Assembly (NCBI GenBank): GCA_965222995.1
Contig: OZ244977.1
Span: 682,001 to 746,000 of the forward strand
Direction of reading: 5' to 3'
Source: SB11 sp965222995
GTDB lineage: Bacteria; Bacteroidota; Bacteroidia; UBA8524
Length of the DNA stretch: 64,000 nt
Positions 53,691-62,186 of this stretch are shown one piece after another. The notes below the pieces were generated by a model. It searched no databases. It was not told where the DNA came from and was given only the letters and a program-made list of their open reading frames with translations. Every line of letters begins with the position of its first letter. The first letter of the stretch is position 1. The position numbers were made by a program, and so were the translations under genes.

Positions 53691-53711
53691 TATAGAGTGA
53701 AAATAAGAGTA

Positions 53712-54521
53712 TTATTTATCCAAATGCACATCCATTTGTGGGAATGGGATTTCTATACCTGCTTCATCCAAAGCAACTTTGCATTTTTCAATCAATTCAC
53801 ATTCTGTTCCTGCTTTAATACTTGCATCAACCCAACCTCTTGCAACTAAATCAACAGAGCTTCCGCCCAAAGCAACAACGCCAACAAATGGTGCAGGGTC
53901 TTGAAGAACCCTCTCATCATTCTTCAATGTATTCATCAATATATCTTTGGCATCTTTAATATTTGCACTGTACGAGATGCCTACATTAACTTCTGCTCTT
54001 AGTATTCCTTTCTCAGAGATATTAGTTATATCTCCATTCATTACTGCACCATTAGGACATTGGTGTGTTTTCCCATCAAATCCTTCAATTGTAGTGGCTA
54101 TTAACTGTATACTTTTCACTGTTCCGGTATGCCCTAAGACTTCTACAACATCTCCAATCTTAAAGGGCTTAAATGTCAGAAGTAAAACACCTCCTGCAAA
54201 ATTGCCTAAAGTACCTTGAAGTGCTAAACCAACAGCTAAACCCATAGCACCTAAAATTGCAACAAAAGAAGTGGTTGCAACTCCAAACATCTGTACTACA
54301 CTAACAACCAGCACAACTTTTAAAAGCCAAGATGCAAGATTGGCTAAGAATTTAGATACAGTTTCATCATACTCTTGTTTAGCAGCAAATTTTTTAATGT
54401 ATTTGGTTACTAATTTAATTAGTCTAAGACCAACAATTAGTACTACAATTGCTAAAATAAATGTAAGCCCATATTCTATAACATGGGGCATTATTTGTTT
54501 TGAAATTTCGTCAAAATTCAT
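53712..54521 (-). CDS. mscS: Small-conductance mechanosensitive channel (MscS), copy 2
   Basis: This 269-residue MscS protein is colinear with copy 1: three N-terminal helices, pore helix ATTSFVAILGAMGLAVGLAL and QGTLGNFAGGVLLL, then FKPFKIGDVVEVLGHTGTV and the ending PFPQMDVHLDK. The copies differ mainly in the first helix and the vestibule loops. The gene has its own terminator, so it and copy 1 are probably transcribed separately. A TATACTTG element (54547-54554, minus strand) lies 25 bases before the ATG. Confidence 0.95.
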   Translation of the reverse strand: MNFDEISKQIMPHVIEYGLTFILAIVVLIVGLRLIKLVTKYIKKFAAKQEYDETVSKFLANLASWLLKVVLVVSVVQMFGVATTSFVAILGAMGLAVGLALQGTLGNFAGGVLLLTFKPFKIGDVVEVLGHTGTVKSIQLIATTIEGFDGKTHQCPNGAVMNGDITNISEKGILRAEVNVGISYSANIKDAKDILMNTLKNDERVLQDPAPFVGVVALGGSSVDLVARGWVDASIKAGTECELIEKCKVALDEAGIEIPFPQMDVHLDK

Positions 54522-54546
54522 TTTTGTAGGTTGTTTTGTTTAGTTG

Positions 54547-54554
54547 CAAGTATA
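54547..54554 (-). promoter_or_regulatory. Possible variant -7 element for mscS copy 2
   Basis: TATACTTG on the minus strand is one base from TAnnTTTG, 25 bases upstream of the start codon. The same octamer precedes purC and rfbA. Confidence 0.25.
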
Positions 54555-54649
54555 TAAATACCTATTTAAAGATTGAGGTCAATGATTTTAAATTAATATA
54601 AAATAGAATTATACTTAAACCTTTTACAAAAAACGTCGTCAAACCAATA

Positions 54650-55975
54650 ATGAAGCTTAAATTACTTATCTGCTTACCAATTATAGTTGGTTTACTTGCT
54701 GTTTCTTCTTGCAAAAAAAATGAGGAAGGAGGAACCACATTACCTGTTGCTAATCCACAACCCAACATATTATTAATTATTGCTGATGATATGGGTTTGG
54801 ATGCTGCCCCCAATTATTCTATAGGGGCAGAAAAGCCAAAAATGCCTGTACTTGAAGGGTTAATGAAAGAGGGAATTACTTTCGACAATGTATGGGCATA
54901 TCCTGAATGTTCACCAACAAGAGCTTCAATACTCACAGGTAGATACGGTTATAGAACAGGAGTATTGGCGGTACAAGAGAATAATCAAATACCACTATCA
55001 GAAACTTCTATTCAAAAGCATTTAGAAGATAAGAGTTCAGGGTATAGCAGTGCTGTAATTGGCAAATGGCATTTAGGAGGTAACTCGAATGGGGGAAATA
55101 ATAATCCTGCAAATATGGGTGTGAAATACTATGAAGGCCTGATTACCGGAGGTGTTCAAGACTATAACAGTTGGACAATAACCAAAAACGGTGTGCAGAC
55201 TAATAGCACGGAATATACCACCACTAAATTTACTGACTTAGCCATAGACTGGATAGACCAACAAAACCAACCTTGGTTTTTGTGGCTGGCATATAATGCC
55301 CCACATACACCTTTCCACTTGCCTCCCAACAACTTACACGATAGAGATAACTTACCCACCGACCAAGTTTCTATTGATGCAAACCCACAACCCTATTTCT
55401 TTGCCATGTTAGAGGCTATGGATACTGAAATAGGCAGATTACTTTCATCGCTTAGCGAAGCTGAAAGAAACAATACACTTATAGTTTTTATAGGGGATAA
55501 CGGAACTGCCAGGCAGGTTATACAAACTCCCTATAGAAGGCAAAAAACTAAGAGCACTCTGTACAATGGAGGTATTGCTGTACCTATGATGGTTTCAGGG
55601 TATGGCGTGAGCAGAAAAAATGAGCGAGAAACTGCCTTAATTAACTCTACTGATTTATTTGCTACCGTTGCTGATTTAGCAGGAACAGGTACTACTGAAA
55701 TACACGATAGTAAAAGTATCCGCCCTTTGTTTTCACAAACTCAAAGTAGTTTTAGAGAGTACATATATTCTGAATATAAATCTGGCACTACGGATTATTG
55801 GACAGTGAGAAACTCTAAATACAAGTTAATTGAATATGCTAATGGCGATAAAGAACTGTACGACTTGAGCAATGACTTTTTTGAGAATACCAATTTGCTT
55901 TCAGGCACTCTAAATGCAGAACAAGCCTCCGCTCAACAAAACTTGGAAGCTGAAATAACTAGAATTAGGCAATAG
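54650..55975 (+). CDS. Sulfatase-family lipoprotein (alkaline phosphatase superfamily)
   Basis: This 441-residue protein has a lipoprotein signal (GLLAVSSCKKNE). It then shows the sulfatase metal site NILLIIADDMGLD and the formylglycine motif CSPTRASILTGR with Cys87 (C-x-P-T-R), plus AVIGKWHLGG, YNAPHTPFHLP and VFIGDNGTA. Sulfatases need Cys oxidised by a formylglycine-generating enzyme or anaerobic maturase, neither in this window. It probably acts on sulfated polysaccharides or sulfate esters at the cell envelope. No SusCD-like partner is adjacent. Confidence 0.92.
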   Translation: MKLKLLICLPIIVGLLAVSSCKKNEEGGTTLPVANPQPNILLIIADDMGLDAAPNYSIGAEKPKMPVLEGLMKEGITFDNVWAYPECSPTRASILTGRYGYRTGVLAVQENNQIPLSETSIQKHLEDKSSGYSSAVIGKWHLGGNSNGGNNNPANMGVKYYEGLITGGVQDYNSWTITKNGVQTNSTEYTTTKFTDLAIDWIDQQNQPWFLWLAYNAPHTPFHLPPNNLHDRDNLPTDQVSIDANPQPYFFAMLEAMDTEIGRLLSSLSEAERNNTLIVFIGDNGTARQVIQTPYRRQKTKSTLYNGGIAVPMMVSGYGVSRKNERETALINSTDLFATVADLAGTGTTEIHDSKSIRPLFSQTQSSFREYIYSEYKSGTTDYWTVRNSKYKLIEYANGDKELYDLSNDFFENTNLLSGTLNAEQASAQQNLEAEITRIRQ

Positions 55976-56001
55976 CTTTTGCGTAGATACGTTTAAAAGG
56001 T

Positions 56002-56631
56002 ATGTTTAAGGGTATTTTGTTTTTTCTTGCAGTCGCTCTTAGCACAAATGGCTTTATACAATCTGATACTACTGCTCAGGCTGATAGTGGGTATATAAAG
56101 GTTCATTTTTTATAGGGGTCTAAACCTAAAAAGAAATATGAGGATATTGAAAAACCTTGGTTTGGAGGAATACACGGCGGGCATGTGAGTATCGAAAGCG
56201 AAGGATATGTTTATGGGTTTTTACCTTACAAGAGTTTTCATATAGTCAGTAAAAAGAAAGCTGATAAAAGACATTCAAGGTTTTCAATCGAAAGCGTTGA
56301 AAGTTGGGCAAGCGATACCGCTACACTAAAATATACCACTATCACCATTCCTGCTAGTAGGCAACAGCTAGACAGTCTGCATAACATACACCAAAACTAT
56401 CTAGCACAACCACCTTATGACTATGCTTTTATAGGCATGCGTTGTGCTGCTGCTACTTACGATATTTTGGGGCAAATTGGTATAGTAGAGTGGGTACCCA
56501 ACAAAAAGAATACTTTTAAAAACTTCTATCCCAAGCTTTTGCGAAAAAAACTTCTAAAACTGGTAAAGCAAAGAGGCTACAAAGTATACCGCCAAGAAGG
56601 GCGGAAAACAAGAAAATGGGAGAAGGATTAA
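56002..56631 (+). pseudogene. Exported protein gene interrupted by an in-frame TAG; permuted NlpC/P60-like fold possible
   Basis: One frame runs from ATG at 56002 (signal peptide LFFLAVALSTNGF) to TAA at 56631, broken only by TAG at 56113-56115. After the stop the frame continues without loss (KPKKKYEDIEKPWFGGIHGG then HVSIESEGYVYGFLP, and YDYAFIGMRCAAATYDILGQ). A GTG at 56185 could start a 148-residue remnant. The His in GGHV before the Cys in MRCAA recalls permuted papain-fold enzymes such as YiiX, but that is a guess from order and spacing. A point mutation, a sequencing error or readthrough could explain the stop. It follows the sulfatase gene by 26 bp. Confidence 0.65.
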
Positions 56632-56632
56632 A

Positions 56633-56665
56633 TAAAAATCCCAACCAAACTGGTCGGGATTTTAA
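56633..56665 (+). terminator. Intrinsic terminator after the interrupted gene
   Basis: AAAATCCCAACC pairs with GGTCGGGATTTT (56635-56646 with 56652-56663) with one mismatch. It is followed by TTAAT rather than a long T-run. Confidence 0.65.
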
Positions 56666-56672
56666 TATTGAT

Positions 56673-56744
56673 TGTCATTCAGAACGAAGTGATGAATCTT
56701 TACATCAAAGTTGAAAAAAGATTCCTCCTTTTGTCGGAATGACA
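56673..56744. repeat. Palindromic intergenic repeat
   Basis: The outer arms TGTCATTC and GGAATGACA and the inner arms GAATCTT and AAGATTC fold into a nested hairpin, with the interior rich in GAACGAAGTGATG. The arms resemble the GTCATTC...GAATGAC hairpins near 61.1 and 62.2 kb. It lies between the interrupted gene and pckA, both ending here. Confidence 0.75.
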
Positions 56745-56763
56745 GGAAAGTTTAGAATTCTAA

Positions 56764-58353
56764 TTAAGCAGTAGCTTGAGCTTTAGGAGCAGCTGATTTA
56801 ATATCATCAGTTACGCCGTCTTCAAACTCTTTAAAGTTATTAATAAATAACTCTGCTAAGTGGTTAGCTTTTTTATCGTAAGCATTAGTATCTGCCCAAG
56901 TACCACGTGGGTGTAATATTTCATCAGGTACCTCAGGGCAAGTATTAGGCATTGCTAAACCAAATACATTATGTGTAGTGTATTCAACATTGTCTAATTT
57001 ACCTTCTAATGCAGCTGTAATCATAGCGCGGGTGTGGCTTAATTTCATACGGCTTCCTGTTCCGTATGCTCCACCGCTCCATCCTGTGTTTACTAACCAT
57101 ACAGTAGCCCCACTTTCTTTAAGTTTCTCACCTAACATGGTAGCATATTTACCCGGGTGTAGTGGTAAGAACGCCTTACCAAAACAAGCAGAGAAAGTAG
57201 CTTGTGGCTCAGTAACACCCGCCTCAGTACCTGCAACTTTTGCAGTATAACCAGAGATAAAGTGATACATAGCCTGCTCAGGTGTTAGTTTAGAAATTGG
57301 AGGTAATACACCAAAAGCATCAGCAGTTAAAAAGAAGATGTTTTTAGGTGTAGTTCCTACAGATGGTGAAGTTGTATTATCTAAAGAATAGATAGGGTAA
57401 GCTGCACGTGTATTTTCTGTAACAGTAGTATTGGTATAGTCAGGTATGCGAGTACCTTCTTCAAAGCGGATGTTTTCTAATAAAGTGCCAAACTTAATGG
57501 CATTGAAAATTTGTGGCTCCTTTTCTTGGGTTAGGTCTATACATTTTGCATAGCAACCGCCCTCAAAATTAAATACAGTGTTTCCACTCCAACCGTGCTC
57601 ATCATCACCTATTAGGCGACGGTTAGGGTCTGCACTTAAAGTAGTTTTACCTGTTCCACTCAAACCGAAGAAAATAGCGGTATCATCATTCTCGTTGCCA
57701 ATGTTAGCAGAACAGTGCATAGAAAGTACATTTTTCTCTTCTGGTAAAATGTAATTCAATACTGTAAAAATACCTTTCTTCATCTCACCGGTATAACCGC
57801 TACCACCAATTAAAATAATCTTACGGGTAAAGTTGATGATAGAAAAGTTGTGCTGACGTGTTCCGTCTTCCGCAGGGTTTGCATGGAAACTAGGTGCGTT
57901 TATAATTACCCACTCGTTATCAAAATCTTTCAACTCATCTCTGGTTGGGCGAAGGAAAAGATTGTGGCAAAACAGGTTATTGTATGCCGATTCTGTAAAT
58001 ACTTTTATAGTTAGGCGGTAGTTAGGGTCTGCACAAGCATAGGCATCGCGAGCAAAAATCTCTTTGCCTTCCCATGAGTCTACTACCTTGTTTAATAGGC
58101 TGTCAAAATTGTCTGAGTCAAAAGGTTGGTTAATGTCTCCCCACCAAACCGTGTTTTCGGTTTTACTGTCTTTAACACAGAATTTGTCTTTGGGCGAACG
58201 TCCTGTGAATTCACCGGTGTCAGAAGCTAATGCGCCACTGTCTGCCAATACGCCTTCACCTCTGTTAAGTGCGGCTTCTGTTAGCTCAGCAGGAGAAAGG
58301 TTATTATTCACCTTACCTGCTTTTCCCAAAATCTTCTCAATTACTTGGTTCAT
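56764..58353 (-). CDS. pckA: Phosphoenolpyruvate carboxykinase (ATP)
   Basis: PckA converts oxaloacetate and ATP to PEP and CO2 for gluconeogenesis, or runs in reverse during fermentation. The 529-residue length fits the ATP-dependent type. Motifs are GEFTGRSPKDKF, ILIGGSGYTGEMKKGIF, the P-loop FFGLSGTGKTTLSADP with RRLIGDDEHGW behind it, NFEGGCYAKCIDL, and WLVNTGWSGGAYGTGSRMKL. It is divergent from the tyrosine-breakdown genes, whose products fumarate and acetoacetate feed central carbon, so the arrangement is metabolically sensible. A TACTTTTG element lies upstream. Confidence 0.97.
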   Translation of the reverse strand: MNQVIEKILGKAGKVNNNLSPAELTEAALNRGEGVLADSGALASDTGEFTGRSPKDKFCVKDSKTENTVWWGDINQPFDSDNFDSLLNKVVDSWEGKEIFARDAYACADPNYRLTIKVFTESAYNNLFCHNLFLRPTRDELKDFDNEWVIINAPSFHANPAEDGTRQHNFSIINFTRKIILIGGSGYTGEMKKGIFTVLNYILPEEKNVLSMHCSANIGNENDDTAIFFGLSGTGKTTLSADPNRRLIGDDEHGWSGNTVFNFEGGCYAKCIDLTQEKEPQIFNAIKFGTLLENIRFEEGTRIPDYTNTTVTENTRAAYPIYSLDNTTSPSVGTTPKNIFFLTADAFGVLPPISKLTPEQAMYHFISGYTAKVAGTEAGVTEPQATFSACFGKAFLPLHPGKYATMLGEKLKESGATVWLVNTGWSGGAYGTGSRMKLSHTRAMITAALEGKLDNVEYTTHNVFGLAMPNTCPEVPDEILHPRGTWADTNAYDKKANHLAELFINNFKEFEDGVTDDIKSAAPKAQATA

Positions 58354-58395
58354 TGGTTGTTTTTAGTATTAAAAACTCAAATTAAAATTAAAGCA

Positions 58396-58403
58396 CAAAA
58401 GTA
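58396..58403 (-). promoter_or_regulatory. Bacteroidota -7 element for pckA
   Basis: On the minus strand TACTTTTG matches TAnnTTTG, 42 bases before the pckA ATG. Confidence 0.4.
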
Positions 58404-58535
58404 CTAAATAATTCAAAACAACCTTGTTTTGGAGCGACTTTTAAGCAATATGACAAAAATCATGTTTTGGGCTGATGTAGTTCATATTTATTGGGTAATA
58501 ATAGTGAAACATTTGTATCTGAAAATCAAGTAGCT

Positions 58536-59729
58536 ATGCCACATTATAAGCAAATGGGTAAAATACCCAATAAACGCCACACAGTGTTTCGCAACCCCGA
58601 AACCAATGCTTTGTATGCTGAAGAGCTTTTCGGTACGCAAGGTTTTGCAGGGGTATCGTCATTAGTATACCATATACACCCGCCTACCATGGTGAAAGAA
58701 CTGGGAAAGCCTTACAGTGTTGCCCCTGAAATTGCTGTTGAAGATAATATGCAAGCCCTTAGCCTGAAAGGGTTTGATATACAGCCTGAGGCTGATTACT
58801 TAGATAGTCGTAAAACTTTGTTTGTGAATAACGATATGAGTATTGGTCTGGCAGCCCCGTCAAAAAGCATGGAAGACTATTTCTTTAAAAATGCTGATGC
58901 TGATGAGATGCTGTTTATCCATAAGGGTAGCGGAACTCTACATAGCATGTACGGGCAGGTGGAGTTTGAGTATGGCGATTATGTAATTATTCCAAGAGGA
59001 ACAGTTTACAAAATTGAGTTTGATTCTTCTGATAACAGAATACTATTTGTAGAATCACGTTCTCCTATCCAAACTCCTGAGCGTTATAGCAACCGTTTTG
59101 GTCAGTACTTAGAACACTCTCCCTTTTGTGAGCGTGATTTCAAAACGCCAACTACACTAGAAACCTATAACGAGGCAGGAGATTTCCGTATTAATATTAA
59201 GAAGAACAATATTGTTTACCCTTATACATACGAAACTCACCCTTTTGATGTAGTGGGTTGGGACGGATATAACTATCCTTATGCCTTCTCAATATTCAAC
59301 TTTGAACCACTTACAGGGCGTATCCACATGCCACCACCAATTCATCAGACTTTTGAGGGAAACAACTTTGTGATTTGCTCTTTCGTGCCTCGTTTGTACG
59401 ATTATCATCCTGAAGCAATCCCTGCACCTTATCACCACAGTAATATAGATAGCGATGAAATACTCTACTACGTAGATGGTGATTTTATGAGTCGCAATAA
59501 CATTAACAAAGGGCAACTTACCCTTCACCCCGGTGGTATTCCACACGGGCCACATCCGGGAGCTATTGAACGTAGCATAGGCAAAAAAGCCACTGAAGAA
59601 TTAGCAGTGATGATAGATCCTTTTAATCCTGTAAAAATTACCCGTCAGGCCTTAGAGATTGAGGTAGACGGCTATTATAAATCTTGGTTATTTAACAATT
59701 CTAAAAAAGAAGTAAAGGAAACAGTATGA
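58536..59729 (+). CDS. hmgA: Homogentisate 1,2-dioxygenase
   Basis: HmgA opens the homogentisate ring with O2 in tyrosine and phenylalanine breakdown. The 397-residue protein has MPHYKQMGKIPNKRHTVFRN, EELFGTQGFAGVSSLVYHIH, GSGTLHSMYGQVEFEYGDYV, and the iron-site region HHSNIDSDEILYYVDGDF with LHPGGIPHGPHPGAIE. The start is placed at the ATG 58536 because family members begin near MPHYKQMGKIP; an upstream TTG at 58491 would add 15 residues with no family match. Its stop overlaps the hpd ATG by four bases (ATGA), so translation is coupled. Confidence 0.95.
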   Translation: MPHYKQMGKIPNKRHTVFRNPETNALYAEELFGTQGFAGVSSLVYHIHPPTMVKELGKPYSVAPEIAVEDNMQALSLKGFDIQPEADYLDSRKTLFVNNDMSIGLAAPSKSMEDYFFKNADADEMLFIHKGSGTLHSMYGQVEFEYGDYVIIPRGTVYKIEFDSSDNRILFVESRSPIQTPERYSNRFGQYLEHSPFCERDFKTPTTLETYNEAGDFRINIKKNNIVYPYTYETHPFDVVGWDGYNYPYAFSIFNFEPLTGRIHMPPPIHQTFEGNNFVICSFVPRLYDYHPEAIPAPYHHSNIDSDEILYYVDGDFMSRNNINKGQLTLHPGGIPHGPHPGAIERSIGKKATEELAVMIDPFNPVKITRQALEIEVDGYYKSWLFNNSKKEVKETV

Positions 59730-60883
59730 GTACAACAACCTTAACCGACGTAGAAAACTACAGCTATACGCTGGAGAAAATATTCCCTGAGGCAGACGAC
59801 TTTTTGCCCATTAACGGGACTGATTATGTAGAACTGTATGTAGGGAACGCTAAGCAAGCAGCTCACTTTTATAAAACTGCTTTTGGTTTCCAAAGCCTTG
59901 CCTATGCAGGTTTGGAAACAGGTATGAAAGACCGTGTTTCTTATGTATTGGTACAAGACAAAATCCGTTTAGTACTTACTACTCCTTTGAAAGACGATGG
60001 AGTAATCAGCCAGCATATTGCTAAACATGGCGATGGCGTGAAAGTAATTGCCCTTTGGGTAGACGATGCACGTAAATCTTTTGAAGAAACTACCAAGCGT
60101 GGGGCAGAAGTATATATGGAACCCACAGTAGTAAAAGATGAAGACGGCGAAATTGTAAAGGCCGGTATCAAAACTTATGGTGATACCGTACACATGTTTA
60201 TAGAACGCAAACACTATAAGGGAATATTTATGCCCGGTTTTGAGAAATGGGAAAGTGATTACAACCCAACACCCACAGGCTTGCGCTATATAGACCATAT
60301 GGTAGGAAATGTTGAGTTAGGCGAAATGAACAAGTGGAGCGCTTTCTATCGCGATGTAATGGGCTTTGCCAACTTGGTAAGCTTTGATGATAAAGACATC
60401 TCAACCGAATACACTGCCTTAATGAGTAAGGTAATGACGAATGGTAACGGTAGAATTAAATTCCCAATAAATGAGCCTGCAGAAGGGCGTAAAAAATCAC
60501 AGATTGAAGAATATATCGATTTCTATGGCGGGGCAGGTTGCCAGCATATTGCTGTAGCTACTAATAATATCATCTTCACTATTAGTGAAATGCGCAAACG
60601 TGGAGTAGAATTCTTACATGTACCCGGTACTTATTACGATACTGTGCCTGACCGTGTAGGTATCATAGAAGAGGACTTAGAAGTATTGAAAAAGCTGGGT
60701 ATAATGGTAGATAGGGACGATGAGGGCTACCTTTTACAAATATTCACCAAACCTGTTGAAGATCGCCCAACTTTATTCTTTGAAATTATTCAACGTAAAG
60801 GAGCTAAGTCTTTTGGAAAAGGGAACTTTAAAGCGCTTTTCGAGAGTATAGAAGCAGAACAAGAACGTAGAGGAACATTGTAA
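59726..60883 (+). CDS. hpd: 4-hydroxyphenylpyruvate dioxygenase
   Basis: Hpd converts 4-hydroxyphenylpyruvate to homogentisate, the substrate of hmgA just upstream. The 385-residue protein is a two-domain vicinal-oxygen-chelate enzyme. The iron ligands are His in LRYIDHMVGNV, His in GAGCQHIAVAT and Glu in PTLFFEIIQRKGAKSFGKG, the last in the conserved C-terminal FE-IQR region. The GNFKALFESIEAEQERRG tail is typical. The operon likely lacks fumarylacetoacetase here; that gene must lie elsewhere. Confidence 0.96.
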   Translation: MSTTTLTDVENYSYTLEKIFPEADDFLPINGTDYVELYVGNAKQAAHFYKTAFGFQSLAYAGLETGMKDRVSYVLVQDKIRLVLTTPLKDDGVISQHIAKHGDGVKVIALWVDDARKSFEETTKRGAEVYMEPTVVKDEDGEIVKAGIKTYGDTVHMFIERKHYKGIFMPGFEKWESDYNPTPTGLRYIDHMVGNVELGEMNKWSAFYRDVMGFANLVSFDDKDISTEYTALMSKVMTNGNGRIKFPINEPAEGRKKSQIEEYIDFYGGAGCQHIAVATNNIIFTISEMRKRGVEFLHVPGTYYDTVPDRVGIIEEDLEVLKKLGIMVDRDDEGYLLQIFTKPVEDRPTLFFEIIQRKGAKSFGKGNFKALFESIEAEQERRGTL

Positions 60884-60979
60884 ATGTGCAAATGGATTGA
60901 TATGCAAATGTGCTGATGAGAAAATAGATGTAAGATGCCTGATTTCTGATGTCTGATGTCTGATTTGAGAAGTGTGTAA

Positions 60980-61073
60980 GGCAGTCATGCTGAACTCGTT
61001 TCAGCATCTGCGCGATTTCCCCTCCTTGTAGAGATAAAGCCATAGAAAAGGAGGGGAGAAAGGGGAGGTCAAA
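60980..61073 (+). repeat. 94-bp direct repeat, copy A
   Basis: Starts GGCAGTCATGCTGAAC and ends GGGGAGGTCAAA. By hand alignment 83 of 94 bases match copy B at 62025-62118 in the same orientation and at the same length. It contains a small hairpin (GCTGAA / TTCAGC) near its left end. The two copies bracket the 2-oxoglutarate oxygenase gene. Confidence 0.85.
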
Positions 61074-61126
61074 TGTAAAAAGATTGCTTCGTCGTACCTC
61101 CTCGCAATGACGGAGTGAGGGGAATA

Positions 61127-61152
61127 GTCATTCTGAATTTATTTCGGAATCT
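61127..61152 (+). repeat. Inverted repeat, left arm of the oxygenase bracket
   Basis: The 26 bases match the reverse complement of 62161-62186 at 25 of 26 positions. Each arm is also a near palindrome (ATTCCGAA / TTCGGAAT type stem, 5-base loop). Confidence 0.8.
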
Positions 61153-61219
61153 GTGCGAAGGCTGTCATCCTGGGCTTGTCGAAGGATGTACCAATAACCA
61201 ACAACTAAAAACGAAACAA

Positions 61220-61993
61220 ATGATAAACTTTGATTATATAGAAGCCAATAAGGAACAATTTAGAGAGCAGTTTTTAAATGCAAAACCCTTTCCTCACATT
61301 GGGATTGACGGTTTGTGCGATGATGAAAAACTAACCGAGCTATATAGCTCCATTCCTGAAATTGAAACCAAAAGTGCTGACTATATTTTCGCCAGTGAGA
61401 AATACGAAAAATCAAAGTTTAGACAATTGGGAGGTGTATTTGAAGAACTGCATAACGACTTAACCAGCGATCGTTTTAAAAACTGGTTAAGCTATGTTAC
61501 TAATGAAGATGTGTTTTTAGACCCTAAATTTTACGGGGGTGGAATCCATCAGGGGCGTAAAGGCAGCTTTTTAGATATGCATGCTGATTTCAACTATCAT
61601 CCATTAAATAATAAATGGTTTAGAAATCTAAACCTATTGCTATACATCAACAAAGATTGGAAACCAGAATATGGTGGGCATTTACGATTGGAAGATAGCC
61701 GCACAGGTGAAAAAACAGATGTTGAAGTGCCTTTTAATCGGTTAGCTATAATGCATTGCAGAGGTTATACTTTGCACGGATACGACCCAATTAACTTTCC
61801 TGAAGGTACTGCACGTACCTCAATAGCAGCTTATGCTTACACCTTGCACGAGCAGCCTAAAGAAGCACCACGCACAACAGAGTGGCATGTAGCTCCTAAA
61901 AAGAATTTTGGAAAGTACTTAGTAAGCAAAATCTGGGTGCCGGCGGTTAAGCTAAAAAGCAAATTCAGTAAAAGCGAAACAGCTAATCATTGA
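61220..61993 (+). CDS. 2-oxoglutarate/Fe(II)-dependent oxygenase, prolyl 4-hydroxylase-like
   Basis: This 257-residue protein has the double-stranded beta-helix motifs: SFLDMHADFNYHP gives the HxD metal ligands, KPEYGGHLRLED marks the core, and LAIMHCRGYTLHGYDPINFP gives the distal His with ARTSIAAYAYTLHE giving the 2-oxoglutarate Arg. Family members hydroxylate prolyl residues or modify sugars; the substrate is unknown. The start is ATG at 61220; the frame extends to 61115 but that stretch is repeat DNA with no protein-like signal. It is bracketed by direct and inverted repeats and is not in an operon. Confidence 0.85.
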   Translation: MINFDYIEANKEQFREQFLNAKPFPHIGIDGLCDDEKLTELYSSIPEIETKSADYIFASEKYEKSKFRQLGGVFEELHNDLTSDRFKNWLSYVTNEDVFLDPKFYGGGIHQGRKGSFLDMHADFNYHPLNNKWFRNLNLLLYINKDWKPEYGGHLRLEDSRTGEKTDVEVPFNRLAIMHCRGYTLHGYDPINFPEGTARTSIAAYAYTLHEQPKEAPRTTEWHVAPKKNFGKYLVSKIWVPAVKLKSKFSKSETANH

Positions 61994-62024
61994 CATATCG
62001 ATATCAGATGCCTGATGTGCGGTA

Positions 62025-62118
62025 GGCAGTCATGCTGAACTTGTTTCAGCGTCTGTGCGATTTCCCTTCCTTGTTGAGATTGAGTGAAGGAAAAGGAGGG
62101 GAGAAAGGGGAGGTCAAA
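62025..62118 (+). repeat. 94-bp direct repeat, copy B
   Basis: Same orientation and length as copy A (60980-61073), from GGCAGTCATGCTGAAC to GGGGAGGTCAAA. Most mismatches cluster in one ten-base segment in the middle. It begins 32 bases after the stop codon of the oxygenase gene. Confidence 0.85.
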
Positions 62119-62160
62119 AATGCAACCTTAATGATAAATTTACATTAACACCTCAACTTT

Positions 62161-62186
62161 AGATTCCGAAATAAATTCGGAATGAC
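62161..62186 (-). repeat. Inverted repeat, right arm of the oxygenase bracket
   Basis: This is the reverse complement of 61127-61152 with one mismatch. Its last base is the first base of the SulP stop codon (CTA on this strand), so it may also act as a hairpin at the end of that transcript. Confidence 0.8.

Larger units (their letters stand above)
60884..61219. other. Repeat-rich intergenic region, 336 bp, no gene seen
   Basis: This gap holds a run of GATGTCTGAT-like units (about 60927-60965), the 94-bp repeat copy A, and at least three small hairpins: ATTGC/GCAAT (61083-61087 with 61104-61108), the GTCATTC palindrome (61127-61152) and CATCCT/AGGATG (61166-61171 with 61183-61188). Translated ORFs here have no family character. 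It has the look of a cluster of non-coding palindromic units. Confidence 0.7.

Noticed and set aside
58491..58535. TTG start for hmgA adding 15 residues
   Set aside because: The extra residues do not resemble the family N-terminus, while the ATG at 58536 matches it closely.
60773..61043. Minus-strand ORFs of about 71 residues overlapping the hpd end and repeat copy A
   Set aside because: They read through repeat DNA and the antisense of hpd. No start signal and no motif.
61115..61219. N-terminal extension of the oxygenase gene into the repeat region
   Set aside because: The added 35 residues would be translated from palindromic repeat DNA and precede the natural family start at ATG 61220.
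60920..61219. CRISPR array suspicion in the repeat-rich gap
   Set aside because: Repeat units are of different lengths and sequences, with no regular spacers and no cas genes in the window.
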